NCBI GenBank assembly: GCA_947496185.1
Contig: CANMCD010000017.1
Location: 1 to 64,000 of the forward strand
Origin: an uncultured Tenacibaculum sp.
Lineage (GTDB): Bacteria > Bacteroidota > Bacteroidia > Flavobacteriales > Flavobacteriaceae
DNA: 64,000 nucleotides
Direction of reading: 5' to 3'
Both the position numbers and the translations under genes were made by a program. A model generated the notes under the pieces. The model ran no database searches. It was not told the DNA's origin and worked only from the letters and a program-made list of their open reading frames with translations. Shown here piece after piece: positions 37,201 through 44,584 of the stretch (the stretch's first letter is position 1; every line of letters starts with the position of its first letter).

Positions 37201-38894
37201 CTTGTATTAGGTGCTAATGCACTACCTCCTGTAGCAACATCATACCATTGAATACCATTCCCACCAACACTTATACTGGCTAATGTTGGTGCGTCTGATG
37301 AACAAAACTCTTGATTCGCATCTCCTATAGGAGTTGTCGGGGTTGTAAATGAAACACTGACAGGCAAACGTTCTACACTTTCACAACTACCTACTGTTTG
37401 ACTAGCAAAATAAATTAACCCATTAACCAATTCAGTTGTTGGAGGCAGTGGTGTACCGTCACTAACAGACAGGTACCATTGTACATTATCACCTGTAGCA
37501 ACTAAATCAGCGACTGTTGGTGTGTCTGATGAACAAAAAACTTGATTTGCAGCTCCTGTAGGACCAGGTGGCACATCAATAGTTACAGTTACAGCAAGTC
37601 TATCTGCACTTTCACATCCATTTACTACTTGACTTGCATAATATGTTTCTCCATCCAATAATGGAGTTCCTAATAAGAGTAAGGTACCCCCAGTAGGGGC
37701 ATCATACCATTGTATATCTGTTCCGTTAACAGGTATATCTGCCAACGTTTCTTCTCCTCCATCGGAAGAACATATAATTATTTGATTATCTCCAGTTGGC
37801 GCCTCTGGTATTTCTCTAACATTTATTTGAACTTCAGTAACTATATATTCGCCAGTAGTCGTATTTTCTGTTCTTACATAAATAGTTTGTTGATTAGGAT
37901 TTGTATTTGACCATGGATTGGAAAGTGGATTTGCATCATTATCCGCATCCGATTGAGAAATATGCACAGTAGATTCAATCTCAAGTGCTTCATGTAAACC
38001 AGATCCTCCCCACCAAAGCCCTAATTCGGCCTCATTAGTCATTACCGTTGGTTGACTCAAAGGGTTTGTCCCTAAATCTATTCTATAAATTTCACCATCA
38101 CTAATTCCATAAAGTACCCCTAACTCACTTGCCAAACCAGTAGTACCAAACTTAATAGTTCCTAAATCTTCATGAGAAACATATTGATTGTCTGCATCTA
38201 CAGTTACTTTATACAAATAAGAAACAGGAAAAAAACCAGTTTGAATAATCCAAGCGATATACATATGGCCATTCAACATGACAAAATCACCAGCTGCATA
38301 TCCTTCTTCAAACTCATGCCATACATAAGGGGTTCCCCCTAAGCCTGCATCCAATCGGTATACTCTTGGATTTGGTGATGAAAAATCAGGAAAATTATTA
38401 AAATATAAATTGTCACTCTTATCAAAAGATAACGCATTCCCTATACCAACTGACGTTATAGTAGTACGGCTACAATTATCATTAATTCTAAAAATAGAAC
38501 CGGGTGAAATACCGTAATAATCTTCGTTAGAATCTACTGATACGTCAAATAGCTGAACAGATGCTCCTAGACTACAAATTTGAGTAATTGTTTGCGCCCC
38601 TTCAACATCCTCAACCTTAATTAAATTACCTTGATCTGTACCTATAATTACAGTTGGTAAAATATCATTTGATAGCAGGTCTGCAATCACTTGAGATTCA
38701 ACCCTATCTATCAACTCCTCAAGATCTACCTGAGTGATACCATCTCCATCATCATCACAATAGTCATAAACAATAGGATTTTTGTAATTTGTTGTATTTA
38801 TACCTCCATCTTTTTTAGCCGTCTCAAATCCAAAAAACAGGATTAGAACAGCTAACACTCCCCTTCTGAAGTGTACTTGTAGTTTTTCCCCCAT
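31296..38894 (-). CDS. Giant repeat surface protein with T9SS type B sorting domain
   Basis: 2,532 aa. After a short hydrophobic N-terminus (VLAVLILFFGFETA) comes a region of about 340 residues that may form a beta-propeller (GTDQGNLIKV, GISPGSIFRIND). Then follow 23 tandem repeats of about 77 residues, each with FC..D.PTIADL, QWY, GG, DGTTYYASQT and GCES.DRLAVTV; the two Cys per repeat suggest Ig-like folds with a disulfide. After two further domains the chain ends in a gliding-motility-associated CTD (FFTPNDDGVNDTW, DRFGKQV, final FALIRK), a T9SS type B signal. It is probably a cell-surface adhesin or matrix protein. The repeats fit a long extended fibre. Repeats 15-17 and 18-20 are a recent duplication. 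Confidence 0.92.
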   Translation of the reverse strand: MGEKLQVHFRRGVLAVLILFFGFETAKKDGGINTTNYKNPIVYDYCDDDGDGITQVDLEELIDRVESQVIADLLSNDILPTVIIGTDQGNLIKVEDVEGAQTITQICSLGASVQLFDVSVDSNEDYYGISPGSIFRINDNCSRTTITSVGIGNALSFDKSDNLYFNNFPDFSSPNPRVYRLDAGLGGTPYVWHEFEEGYAAGDFVMLNGHMYIAWIIQTGFFPVSYLYKVTVDADNQYVSHEDLGTIKFGTTGLASELGVLYGISDGEIYRIDLGTNPLSQPTVMTNEAELGLWWGGSGLHEALEIESTVHISQSDADNDANPLSNPWSNTNPNQQTIYVRTENTTTGEYIVTEVQINVREIPEAPTGDNQIIICSSDGGEETLADIPVNGTDIQWYDAPTGGTLLLLGTPLLDGETYYASQVVNGCESADRLAVTVTIDVPPGPTGAANQVFCSSDTPTVADLVATGDNVQWYLSVSDGTPLPPTTELVNGLIYFASQTVGSCESVERLPVSVSFTTPTTPIGDANQEFCSSDAPTLASISVGGNGIQWYDVATGGSALAPNTSLTDGTTYYAAQTIGSCESTDRLAVSVTVHSSQPPTGETNQGFCSTESPTLADLVVVGNGIEWYDAATGGTNLPLTLTLTDGATYYASQVSLNCGSSDRLAVSVSLSSSTPPTGPTFQPFCASNSPTVADLAATGSNILWYLTPVGGTSLDTTTSLIDGTIYYASQTIGGCESTERLAVTVLVGIPPAPTGDASQTFCSSDEATIANLVVDGNDVQWYLTLAGGTALPITTSLTDGTTYYASQSIGGCEGTDRLAVAVTVTSPSTPTGEANQEFCQEDSPTIADIVVSGTNVQWYPTETGGTSLTTTTSLTNGTTYYASQIESGCESIDRLAVTVSVYSPLAPTGSTTQTFCAINVPTIADIEVTGSNVQWYPTAIGGSSLPTTTNLADGETYYASQTEGSCESDRLAVTVSFDGAPLPTGASTQSFCSTDTPTIADIDITGTDIQWYPTDVGGTVLDPSTNLIDGSTYYASQTIGSCESDRLAVTVSFDGIIAPTGDVTQFFCAIDNPTVADIEVTGNNVQWYSSAVGGNIVAPTTSLVNGTTYYASQTEGSCESTDRLAVTVSVNSSSAPFGLGSQPFCEFNTPTVAELLAIGSGIQWYNDAVGGTPLDPATELVDGETYHASQTVGGCESTDRLAVTVIVTSPIAPLGLEIQAFCLLDSPTLADIEVVGSGIKWYPTETGGTSLPMTTALVNETTYYASQTIAGCESVDRLAVTVIVGIPPAPTGPTPQEFCGIDMPTVADLVVDEPEIEIPEIDLPPGVEIPEIEYEIKWYDTVLGGTPLDPTTPLVDGATYYASLSVEGCEGILRLAVTVSVNSPLPPSGETTQTFCTLDSPTIADIEVSGTEVQWHDAATEGNIIENSALLEDGATYYASQTVDGCQSPDRLEVTVSLNLPAAPTGEMQQAFCGGDSPTIADLVVEGENITWYAAITRGPALDPTTPLVDGTTYFATQTIDSCESEDQLAVTVSIGAAPAPTGEPVQAFCSINTPTIGDIIVSGTNIEWHDAATGGSILPTSTSLVDGTTYYASQTIGSCASEERLAVTVTIGLPVAPTGPANQEFCSISEPTIEALEAVGDNIQWYDVATGGTVLPALTNLVDGTTYYASQTVDGCESTDRLAVTISINTSAAPTGETSQAFCGGDSPTIADLVVEGEDIKWYSAVTRGPELDPTTPLINGATYFATQTIEGCESADQLAVTVSIGAAPAPIGEPVQAFCSINTPTIGDIIVSGTNIQWHDAATGGSILPTSTSLLDGTTYYASQTIGSCASEERLAVTVTIGLSVAPIGPANQEFCSINEPTVASLEAIGNNIQWYDTVTGGSMIPVSTILVDGTTYYASQTIGGCESTDRLAITVSVNIPLAPTGQTTQAFCGVDSPTIADIQITGNNIQWYTTPSGGNILTTDTNLIDNATYYASQTIGDCESSERLAVNVSVGLPPAPTGSATQTFCFVDSPTIADLVVAGNNIQWYTASVGGSSLDITTNLVNETTYYASQTVGGCESSERLAITTLVGLTTPPTGSPVQTFCTQDAPTIADLMVTGSNVQWYDVAIGGSALPVSTSLVDGDTYYASQNVSGCESVNRLPVTINMLASPEVDSQPEPILICDVNQDGYIQVDLTVHEQVILGNQDSDDYIFNYFSDSDHSQLIQNPENYQTSSLEENIYFAVAHIDNITCSVDGSFVLAVKENLIAQQPSDYELCDNLNDGDDTNGFVSEFLLQSMDSQILQGLTENMYEVSYYTTQEAAENGDDTFLIDKNIPYTNEVKDRQTVYVRVDHVEAAMCPNTSITFDLVVNKLPHNITSDEVIIENNIQNVHETSTINITLGEGLRGVFEFGLFDNEGTLIAYQTEPMFENVAGGIYKLVIRSVKGCGEHIIDIHVIQIPSFFTPNDDGVNDTWNLKGVSEANFPYSEILIFDRFGKQVGETKLGEEGWSGVSDGKKLPSNDYWYTIKLVDNKGKTLKKLGNFALIRK
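33330..34720 (-). repeat. 693-bp segmental duplication inside the giant repeat gene (approximate limits)
   Basis: Repeats 15-17 and 18-20 form the same three-unit block (GGDSPTIADLVVEGE; SINTPTIGDIIVSGTNI; EPT-type unit). The same 10-base anchor occurs at 33511 and 34204, exactly 693 bases (231 codons, three repeats) apart, with long identical DNA around it. This points to recent unequal recombination. Exact edges cannot be set by eye. Confidence 0.75.
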
Positions 38895-38915
38895 ACCCCA
38901 ATACTTTGATATTCA

Positions 38916-38946
38916 CAAAGTTAAAAAACCTACGTTAAATTCACAA
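38916..38946 (-). promoter_or_regulatory. Bacteroidota-type promoter for the giant gene
   Basis: On the minus strand: TTG (38944-38946), 20 bases, then TAACTTTG (38916-38923), a perfect TAnnTTTG match. The gene starts 21 bases further on, giving a leader of roughly 15 bases. Confidence 0.65.
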
Positions 38947-39044
38947 TAAATTGTTAAAAAACAGACAGTTACATTTATAAAACACAAAAAAAAAGCTATA
39001 AAAATGCTTCATTTTTAATGAAAAAAATTTAAACATTTATGACG

Positions 39045-39092
39045 TATAAAAAAAAGAGCTTTCTTTTATTTTTATTGAATAAAAGAAGCTCT
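39045..39092 (-). terminator. Terminator after the PI-PLC gene
   Basis: A 16-bp near-perfect stem (39055-39070 with 39077-39092) followed on the minus strand by a U run. A second A/T-rich hairpin (about 39109-39145, GTGGTATTTTT/AAAAATACCAC) lies between it and the gene. Confidence 0.75.
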
Positions 39093-39180
39093 TATGTAGT
39101 ATTTTTTGTGGTATTTTTAGTATTAAAAATAATAAAAAATACCACTTCGTATTTTTTTTATTATTTTTTTTATATAAAAA

Positions 39181-40743
39181 CTAAAAAACCATTCTTTTTT
39201 TAGAAATATCCTTACATATATCTACTAAAGCATTGTCTGTAAAATCATTCAAAACAACAGTTAAGTGATTATTTGGAACATGATCTTTCATTTTTTGATC
39301 TATCCAAGCGTATGTTTTTTGATCAAAGAATGCTTTCGTTGAAATTAATGGCGAGGCTGTTTCACTATCTGTTGAAGTTACTAAAAGTTCCATCAATTGT
39401 TTAATACATGTAGCTTTATTATTCTCCCATAATTCTTTAATATTATTAAATAATGCTGCAGTAGCAGTACCTTGTACCTGAACTACAGAAAAATCTTTGT
39501 GTAACTGGTCGTACTTCGTCATTTTATTTAAAACATTATTTACGATTGTATTGGGAGTAAAAGTTTCGTATTCTTTTTCATTTTTATCATAGGTATCATA
39601 CTTAAATGCTGGATAATAATCTTTCATATTACTATCATTAAGAAATATTACCCGCTTTTTTTCTTCTAATAATGATCGATAAGACTTACTTAAATCTGCT
39701 TCTGTACCTATCATTATATCTGATTTTGTAGTAGCAATAGCATTATTCCAATAAGTTTCAAGTTCTTCTCGAGTAGGATTCATCGAACCATGGTCATAAA
39801 ACCCATTTGAATTTAAATTAATGACAACCATTTCGGTAGGGTGATTTCTTAGCCAATCTAAAACGTCTGTCAAAAACTTTAAATAAGAGTACCCAGGTAC
39901 AAATCCATGTTGGTGATACAACTCATTATCTGAGTTTTTCATATTTTTTCGAATACTTGAAGCTATTTTTCCTGGACGAAAATCAAAGTATCTTACTCCT
40001 AAATTAAGCTGAGTTGTAATACTATCTTTTTGATTAAAGGCATTATATACCAAAAATCTAGGTAGATACTTTCCTGCAATAGACAATACTTCATCTATCA
40101 AATCGCTATATATAAATCCTACTGTTTTTTCTAATAACACACTTATACTTTTTTGTAAAGCACTTAAGTTAGTTTTAACCCATGAAGTATCAAACATTCC
40201 TGCATTATGAGAGCCAGGTAATGTAAATTTATTAAACGATTCATTACTAAAATTAGGGTTTGAGCGCATTAAGTCTCCCATCCACTCACTATGGTTATCT
40301 GTAACGTATGCATATTGCTGGTATTGATTGGTCAGTCCAAAACTTCCAGTGCCTGCTCTATACACTCCATAGCTTATAGCCCTTTTAGAAGTTATACTAG
40401 GGGGAGTATTTAATAAATTTATCGCATCACTTGCTCCTATTTTGTCAGAAAAAGGGTTTATTTGTGTGTTACAGGTAAAGTTATCTTGTAAATTTTTTGT
40501 TTCAATGGTTACATTTCCTAACTGTTGACGTAACCCAAAGTAACATAAATCTGAAGTGTTAATTTGTGTATTATTAGATTCAATACGATTTGAATTCTTT
40601 CCAGAGCTTTCAAAAGCAGTTTTTGATCCTTGACTACAACGTAACCAATTGTAATCTGCTGAAGGAACTTGCACTGCAATTTTTACATTTTCATTGTCTG
40701 ATAAAGACACATAGCCATAACTTGTAATACCTTTACTTGCCAT
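39181..40743 (-). CDS. PI-PLC X-domain phosphodiesterase
   Basis: 520 aa. Residues about 170-470 form a phosphatidylinositol-specific phospholipase C X domain: H179 in LPGSHNAGM (general base), RYFDFRPG (R251-G258), and H277/H279 in LYHQHGFVPG, followed by EMVVINLNS. These enzymes cleave phosphatidylinositol or GPI anchors through a cyclic phosphate. Residues 1-165 match nothing I recognise and contain four Cys. No signal peptide is visible at the ATG at 40743, and there is no T9SS domain, so the route of export, if any, is unclear. It is monocistronic. Confidence 0.82.
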   Translation of the reverse strand: MASKGITSYGYVSLSDNENVKIAVQVPSADYNWLRCSQGSKTAFESSGKNSNRIESNNTQINTSDLCYFGLRQQLGNVTIETKNLQDNFTCNTQINPFSDKIGASDAINLLNTPPSITSKRAISYGVYRAGTGSFGLTNQYQQYAYVTDNHSEWMGDLMRSNPNFSNESFNKFTLPGSHNAGMFDTSWVKTNLSALQKSISVLLEKTVGFIYSDLIDEVLSIAGKYLPRFLVYNAFNQKDSITTQLNLGVRYFDFRPGKIASSIRKNMKNSDNELYHQHGFVPGYSYLKFLTDVLDWLRNHPTEMVVINLNSNGFYDHGSMNPTREELETYWNNAIATTKSDIMIGTEADLSKSYRSLLEEKKRVIFLNDSNMKDYYPAFKYDTYDKNEKEYETFTPNTIVNNVLNKMTKYDQLHKDFSVVQVQGTATAALFNNIKELWENNKATCIKQLMELLVTSTDSETASPLISTKAFFDQKTYAWIDQKMKDHVPNNHLTVVLNDFTDNALVDICKDISKKRMVF

Positions 40744-41117
40744 TCTTTATAAATTTAAAATGTCAAATTTGGGTATACATATTCTCCTTCAGCACTAGTA
40801 ATGTTACAAACAGCTCGATATATGTCATATGACAGATAAAATGTGGTATAAATAGTTTACCTCTCTTTTTTTAAATTCCTTTATTACCCGTAAAAAAACA
40901 CTTTAATAGATTATATCCTTTTTCGTTTCAAATTATTACGGATATAAAAAATATATGTAAACGGAAAATCTCATTTTTTTCTGCAGGAATCCCCTTCTCC
41001 ACCTTCTAACATGTCGATATCTTTGTCACATCACTCATTACATTTGAGCGGATAATTTAAGGGGAAAAACAAAAAACTTTTAGGTAGCTAACCTAAAAGT
41101 TTTTTTATTTTAAAATA
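40744..41117. other. Gene-free region upstream of the PI-PLC gene
   Basis: About 370 bases. I find no gene. A hairpin terminator lies at 41071-41106 but no plus-strand gene ends before it; a very short frame near 41000 (ending LSHHSLHLSG) is too weak to call. This may be debris of a lost gene next to the IS3 remnant. Confidence 0.35.
41071..41106 (+). terminator. Orphan terminator hairpin
   Basis: A 14-bp perfect stem (AAAAACTTTTAGGT with ACCTAAAAGTTTTT) and a T7 tail on the plus strand. No gene that needs it remains upstream, hinting at a deletion. Confidence 0.65.
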
Positions 41118-41316
41118 TGTCTCGTCCTGAAATAGCGTTACACTAAATTTAAGTGTAATGAAAAACAATTATGTAAAACGTACACAAAAAGACTATAGTA
41201 TATCTTATTTATATAAGGCTAGATTAATAACTAAAGAAAAAATATTTCTAACTTGTGAGATAATGTATCCTATATTTCAATTAAAAATTTTCGCAAAAAA
41301 TGAATTTTTAAAGTAA
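41118..41316 (+). pseudogene. Remnant of an IS3-family element (left end and orfA start)
   Basis: The stretch at 41118-41142 (TGTCTCGTCCTGAAATAGCG onward) looks like the terminal inverted repeat of a flavobacterial IS3-family element. The ATG at 41158 then opens NNYVKRTQKDYSISY, the start of an IS3 OrfA. After about 17 codons the similarity stops and the frame runs through unrelated sequence to a stop at 41314. The rest of the IS is missing. No function is expected. Confidence 0.6.
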
Positions 41317-41320
41317 CAAC

Positions 41321-42325
41321 TTAATGCATCATTTTGAAGAGCAATTCTTTAAGTATATCATTTACTCCTAAAGAGTTCCCTCCTACTCCTTTACTCTTTA
41401 AATCTGCTTCTCGTAATAAAGCGATGACTTGTGAAACCTTACGCATAGGATAATTGCGAGCTGCCATTACATAGTCGTCTACAAAATAAGGATTTACTCC
41501 TAATACCTTAGCTACATTTGCTTTTGATTTATCTTTTAAACCATGATAGGATAACAACTGAACAAAAAAACTATTTAACAATGAAATAGTAACTACCAAT
41601 GGATTATTCTTGGGGTTCTGAGCAAAAAAATTAATAATTTGATTCGCCTTTAGAATGTCTTTTTTTCCGATCGCTTTGCGTAGTTCAAAATTGTTAAAAT
41701 CTTTAGAAATACCTATATTATCTTCTATATGCGTCGGTGAAATAATGGTTCCTGCAGGTAATACAAAAATAAGCTTATCCAATTCATTACTAATCTTACT
41801 TAAATCTGTTCCTAAGAACTCTACTAACATTTGAGATGCCTTCGGCTCAATAGTAAACTTTTTAGCACCAAGCATTTTCACAATCCAGTCAGCAACTTGA
41901 TTTTCATATAGCTTCTTACTTTCAAAAATGACTCCATTTTTAGCAATCGCCTTATAGGCTTTTTTACGTTTGTCTAGTTTTTTGTATTTATAATTGAAAA
42001 CTAATAAAGTAGTAGGTTGCGGAGTATTGGCATATGATTCAATTTTATCGATAGTTCTACTTAAGTCTTGTGCCTCTTTAACAATAATCACCTGACGTTC
42101 AGACATCATTGGATATCGTTTAGCAGAAGATACAATTTCATCAATCGTCACATCCCTTCCATACATTACTACTTGGTTAAACCCTTTTTCTGACGCCTCC
42201 AAGACATTCGTTTCGATATACTGAGAAATCTTGTCAATATAATAAGGTTCTTCCCCCATAAGAAAGTAAATGGGTTTGATCTGACCTTTTTTAATATCTT
42301 CTATAATTTGCCTTGCTTCGTTCAT
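41321..42325 (-). CDS. holA: DNA polymerase III subunit delta
   Basis: A 334-aa clamp-loader delta subunit, which opens the beta sliding clamp. The family layout is seen: N-terminal YFLMGEEPYYIDKISQYIE, a RecA-like fold with VIIVKEAQDL, the middle domain LGTDLSKISNELDKLIFVL, and the C-terminal collar domain (NPLVVTISLLNSFFVQLL onward). Normal length. It is divergent from the HsdR-N-like gene, an arrangement I believe is conserved in Flavobacteria. Confidence 0.93.
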   Translation of the reverse strand: MNEARQIIEDIKKGQIKPIYFLMGEEPYYIDKISQYIETNVLEASEKGFNQVVMYGRDVTIDEIVSSAKRYPMMSERQVIIVKEAQDLSRTIDKIESYANTPQPTTLLVFNYKYKKLDKRKKAYKAIAKNGVIFESKKLYENQVADWIVKMLGAKKFTIEPKASQMLVEFLGTDLSKISNELDKLIFVLPAGTIISPTHIEDNIGISKDFNNFELRKAIGKKDILKANQIINFFAQNPKNNPLVVTISLLNSFFVQLLSYHGLKDKSKANVAKVLGVNPYFVDDYVMAARNYPMRKVSQVIALLREADLKSKGVGGNSLGVNDILKELLFKMMH

Positions 42326-42383
42326 CTAATTATATACTACTTATTGAGAAGTCAAAGTATGAAAGTTTTAGTATTTTTGAATA

Positions 42384-42824
42384 ATGTACACTTTAAACCT
42401 ACCTACTTTTAATTACCAGCTCAAAAGTAACGAAAATAAGAAGCTTATTTTTGATGTTTTTCGAAAAAAATACGTGGTATTGACACCCGAAGAATGGGTA
42501 CGACAACACTTTACCCATTTTTTAGTCAATGAAAAAAAATACCCTTTATCATTAATTGCTATTGAAAAACAATTAATGATCAATAACTTAAAAAAACGTA
42601 CCGATATTGTAGTATTTAATCGAAATGGAATTCCTAAAATAATTGTGGAATGTAAAGCTCCCACTGTTAAGATCACCCAAGAAACTTTTGATCAAATTGC
42701 TCGTTATAATGCAAAATTAAATGCTCAGTTTTTAGTAATCACCAATGGACTACAACATTATTACTGTCAATTGGATACTAAAAACGAAACGTATATATTT
42801 TTACCAGACATTCCTTCTTATTAG
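42384..42824 (+). CDS. Stand-alone HsdR N-terminal-like (PD-(D/E)XK) nuclease domain protein
   Basis: A 146-aa protein equal to the N-terminal endonuclease domain of type I restriction HsdR subunits, without the helicase part. The catalytic pattern is present: D74 in KRTDIVVFNR, E89 and K91 in IIVECKAP, plus a later Q in the TQETFDQIARYN helix. There are no hsdM or hsdS genes nearby, so it is not a restriction system. Its place next to holA hints at a role in DNA metabolism, but the function is not known. TATTTTTG ends only 4 bases before the ATG. Confidence 0.85.
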   Translation: MYTLNLPTFNYQLKSNENKKLIFDVFRKKYVVLTPEEWVRQHFTHFLVNEKKYPLSLIAIEKQLMINNLKKRTDIVVFNRNGIPKIIVECKAPTVKITQETFDQIARYNAKLNAQFLVITNGLQHYYCQLDTKNETYIFLPDIPSY

Positions 42825-42930
42825 AATTCTCAAAATATAAATACTGATAAGCAATAAATTATACATCTTCACAAGAATTTGACAGCTTCCTATATATGTT
42901 AATCGTAATAATAAACGTATTTTTGGCATC

Positions 42931-43929
42931 TTGAAAATCGCAATTGTCATATTAAACTGGAACGGTAGAAAATTACTTGAACAATTCTTACCGTCAATCA
43001 TAAACTTCAGTACCCCTACTGCTCAAGTTTATGTAGCAGACAATGCTTCGACAGATAATTCTATTCCGTATATAAAAAAAGAATTTCCAACGGTTCGTAT
43101 TATTCAAAACCTTACTAACGGAGGGTATGCTAAAGGATATAATGATGCCTTGAAACAAATCGATGCTGACATCTATTGTTTACTAAATTCTGACGTAGAA
43201 GTGACCCAAAACTGGCTACCTCCTATTATTGAGGTTTTTGAAAAAGAACAAAATACAGCTATCATCCAACCCAAATTATTGGACTATAAAGACAAAAAGC
43301 TATTTGAATATGCTGGTGCAGCAGGTGGCTTTATTGACTTATATGGATACCCGTATTGTCGAGGTAGAGTTTTTAATCGGTTAGAAGAAGACAAAGGACA
43401 ATTTGATGATATCACAGATGTTTTTTGGGCCTCTGGCGCTTGTATGTTTATTCGATCAAAAGTTTACCATAACCTAGGCGGATTTGATGAAGATTATTTT
43501 GCACACCAAGAAGAAATTGATCTTTGTTGGAGAGCACAAAACCAAGGACATAATATAAAATATGTTGGAACTTCAACTGTATATCACATTGGTGGAGCTA
43601 CCTTAGAAGAGAGTAATCCTCATAAGACCTTCCTAAATTTCAGAAATAGTCTATTAAACGTGGTAAAAAATGTTCCGAAAAAGTGGTTTGTCTATGTTGT
43701 TTTTTCTCGCCTGATTTTAGACGGTGTCGCGGGTATTAAATTTGCCCTAGAGCTTCGTCCAATTCATACATTGGCTATTTTAAAAGCACATGTAAGCTTT
43801 TATAAAAACTTTTTCACTTTTCTAAAAAAGAGGAAGAAGATTATAAAAAAGGACAACTATAGTATTCATACTTCTATTGTTTGGCAGTACTTTTTACTTG
43901 GAAGAAAAAAGTTTAAAAAACTATCTTAA
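42931..43929 (+). CDS. Family 2 glycosyltransferase (rhamnosyltransferase-like)
   Basis: A 332-aa GT-A-fold glycosyltransferase. Seen are the nucleotide-sugar start IVILNWNGRKLLEQFLPS, DNASTDNS, the metal-binding LNSDVEV, and FDEDYFAHQEEIDLCWRAQ, typical of the GT2 group that includes rhamnosyl- and N-acetylglucosaminyl-transferases such as WbbL. The C-terminal 80 residues hold an amphipathic segment (KWFVYVVFSRLILDGVAG) for membrane contact. It starts at TTG 42931, the only start that keeps the first beta strand. Acceptor and donor are unknown; it stands outside a polysaccharide cluster. Confidence 0.88.
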   Translation: MKIAIVILNWNGRKLLEQFLPSIINFSTPTAQVYVADNASTDNSIPYIKKEFPTVRIIQNLTNGGYAKGYNDALKQIDADIYCLLNSDVEVTQNWLPPIIEVFEKEQNTAIIQPKLLDYKDKKLFEYAGAAGGFIDLYGYPYCRGRVFNRLEEDKGQFDDITDVFWASGACMFIRSKVYHNLGGFDEDYFAHQEEIDLCWRAQNQGHNIKYVGTSTVYHIGGATLEESNPHKTFLNFRNSLLNVVKNVPKKWFVYVVFSRLILDGVAGIKFALELRPIHTLAILKAHVSFYKNFFTFLKKRKKIIKKDNYSIHTSIVWQYFLLGRKKFKKLS

Positions 43930-43960
43930 TCATACCTCCAAAAACACCTCGTTGCTTTAG

Positions 43961-44581
43961 TTACAGAATATCAGTACTTCCTTTACCTTCTCTTATCACT
44001 TGAGGCTCGTACCCTGTTAAGTCAATAACTGTAGAAGCTTGATTGTCACCATACCCGCCATCAATTACCATATCTACTTTATTTTGCCATTTTTCAAAAA
44101 TCAACTCAGGATCCGTTGTATACTCTATGATAGCATCTTCGTCACGAATAGAAGTTGAAACAATCGGATTTCCAAGTGCCTCAACAATAGCTCTTATTAT
44201 GTTATTATCTGGCACTCTTATACCTACTGTTTTTTTCTTTTTAAATACCTTAGGTAAAGAATTACTACCCGGTAAAACAAAAGTATACGGTCCTGGTAAT
44301 GCTCTTTTTAAAATCTTATATGTAGGTGTATCTATTTGCTTAACATAATCAGACAAATGACTCAAATCATTACATATAAACGAAAAGTTAGCCTTATCGA
44401 GTTTTATACCTTTTATCTTAGCTATCTTTTCTAATGCTTTTGTATTGGTAATATCACACCCCAATCCATAAACAGTATCTGTAGGATAAATTATAATGCC
44501 ATTATTTTGAAGTGTTTTTACAATTTTATCTATCTCCTTAGGGTTAGGGTTTTCATTGTACAATCTTAGGTATTGCCCCAT
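43961..44581 (-). CDS. L-threonylcarbamoyladenylate synthase (Sua5/YciO/YrdC family)
   Basis: 206 aa of the YrdC fold, which forms threonylcarbamoyl-AMP for the t6A37 modification of tRNAs that read ANN codons. Seen: IIYPTDTVYGLGCDITN, KRALPGPYTFVLPGS, VGIRVPDNNI and IVSTSIRDED. It lacks the extra C-terminal Sua5 domain, so it is of TsaC/YciO length; YciO-type paralogues can be inactive, and a second copy elsewhere would matter for the call. The gene is 3 bases from the following ORF and probably co-transcribed with it. Confidence 0.88.
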   Translation of the reverse strand: MGQYLRLYNENPNPKEIDKIVKTLQNNGIIIYPTDTVYGLGCDITNTKALEKIAKIKGIKLDKANFSFICNDLSHLSDYVKQIDTPTYKILKRALPGPYTFVLPGSNSLPKVFKKKKTVGIRVPDNNIIRAIVEALGNPIVSTSIRDEDAIIEYTTDPELIFEKWQNKVDMVIDGGYGDNQASTVIDLTGYEPQVIREGKGSTDIL

Positions 44582-44584
44582 ATA

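Noticed and set aside
32758-37910. Several 60-90 codon plus-strand ORFs inside the giant gene
   Set aside because: They are antisense shadows of the repeat array; their spacing follows the repeat period and they have no features of their own.
31296-38894. CRISPR-like regular repetition
   Set aside because: The period is about 231 bases, the repeats are translated, and similarity is at protein level; this is a protein repeat array, not a CRISPR.
41000-41066. Possible small bacteriocin or lanthipeptide-like C-terminus (SLSHHSLHLSG)
   Set aside because: No start codon, leader peptide or modification genes; the stretch is too short to support a call.
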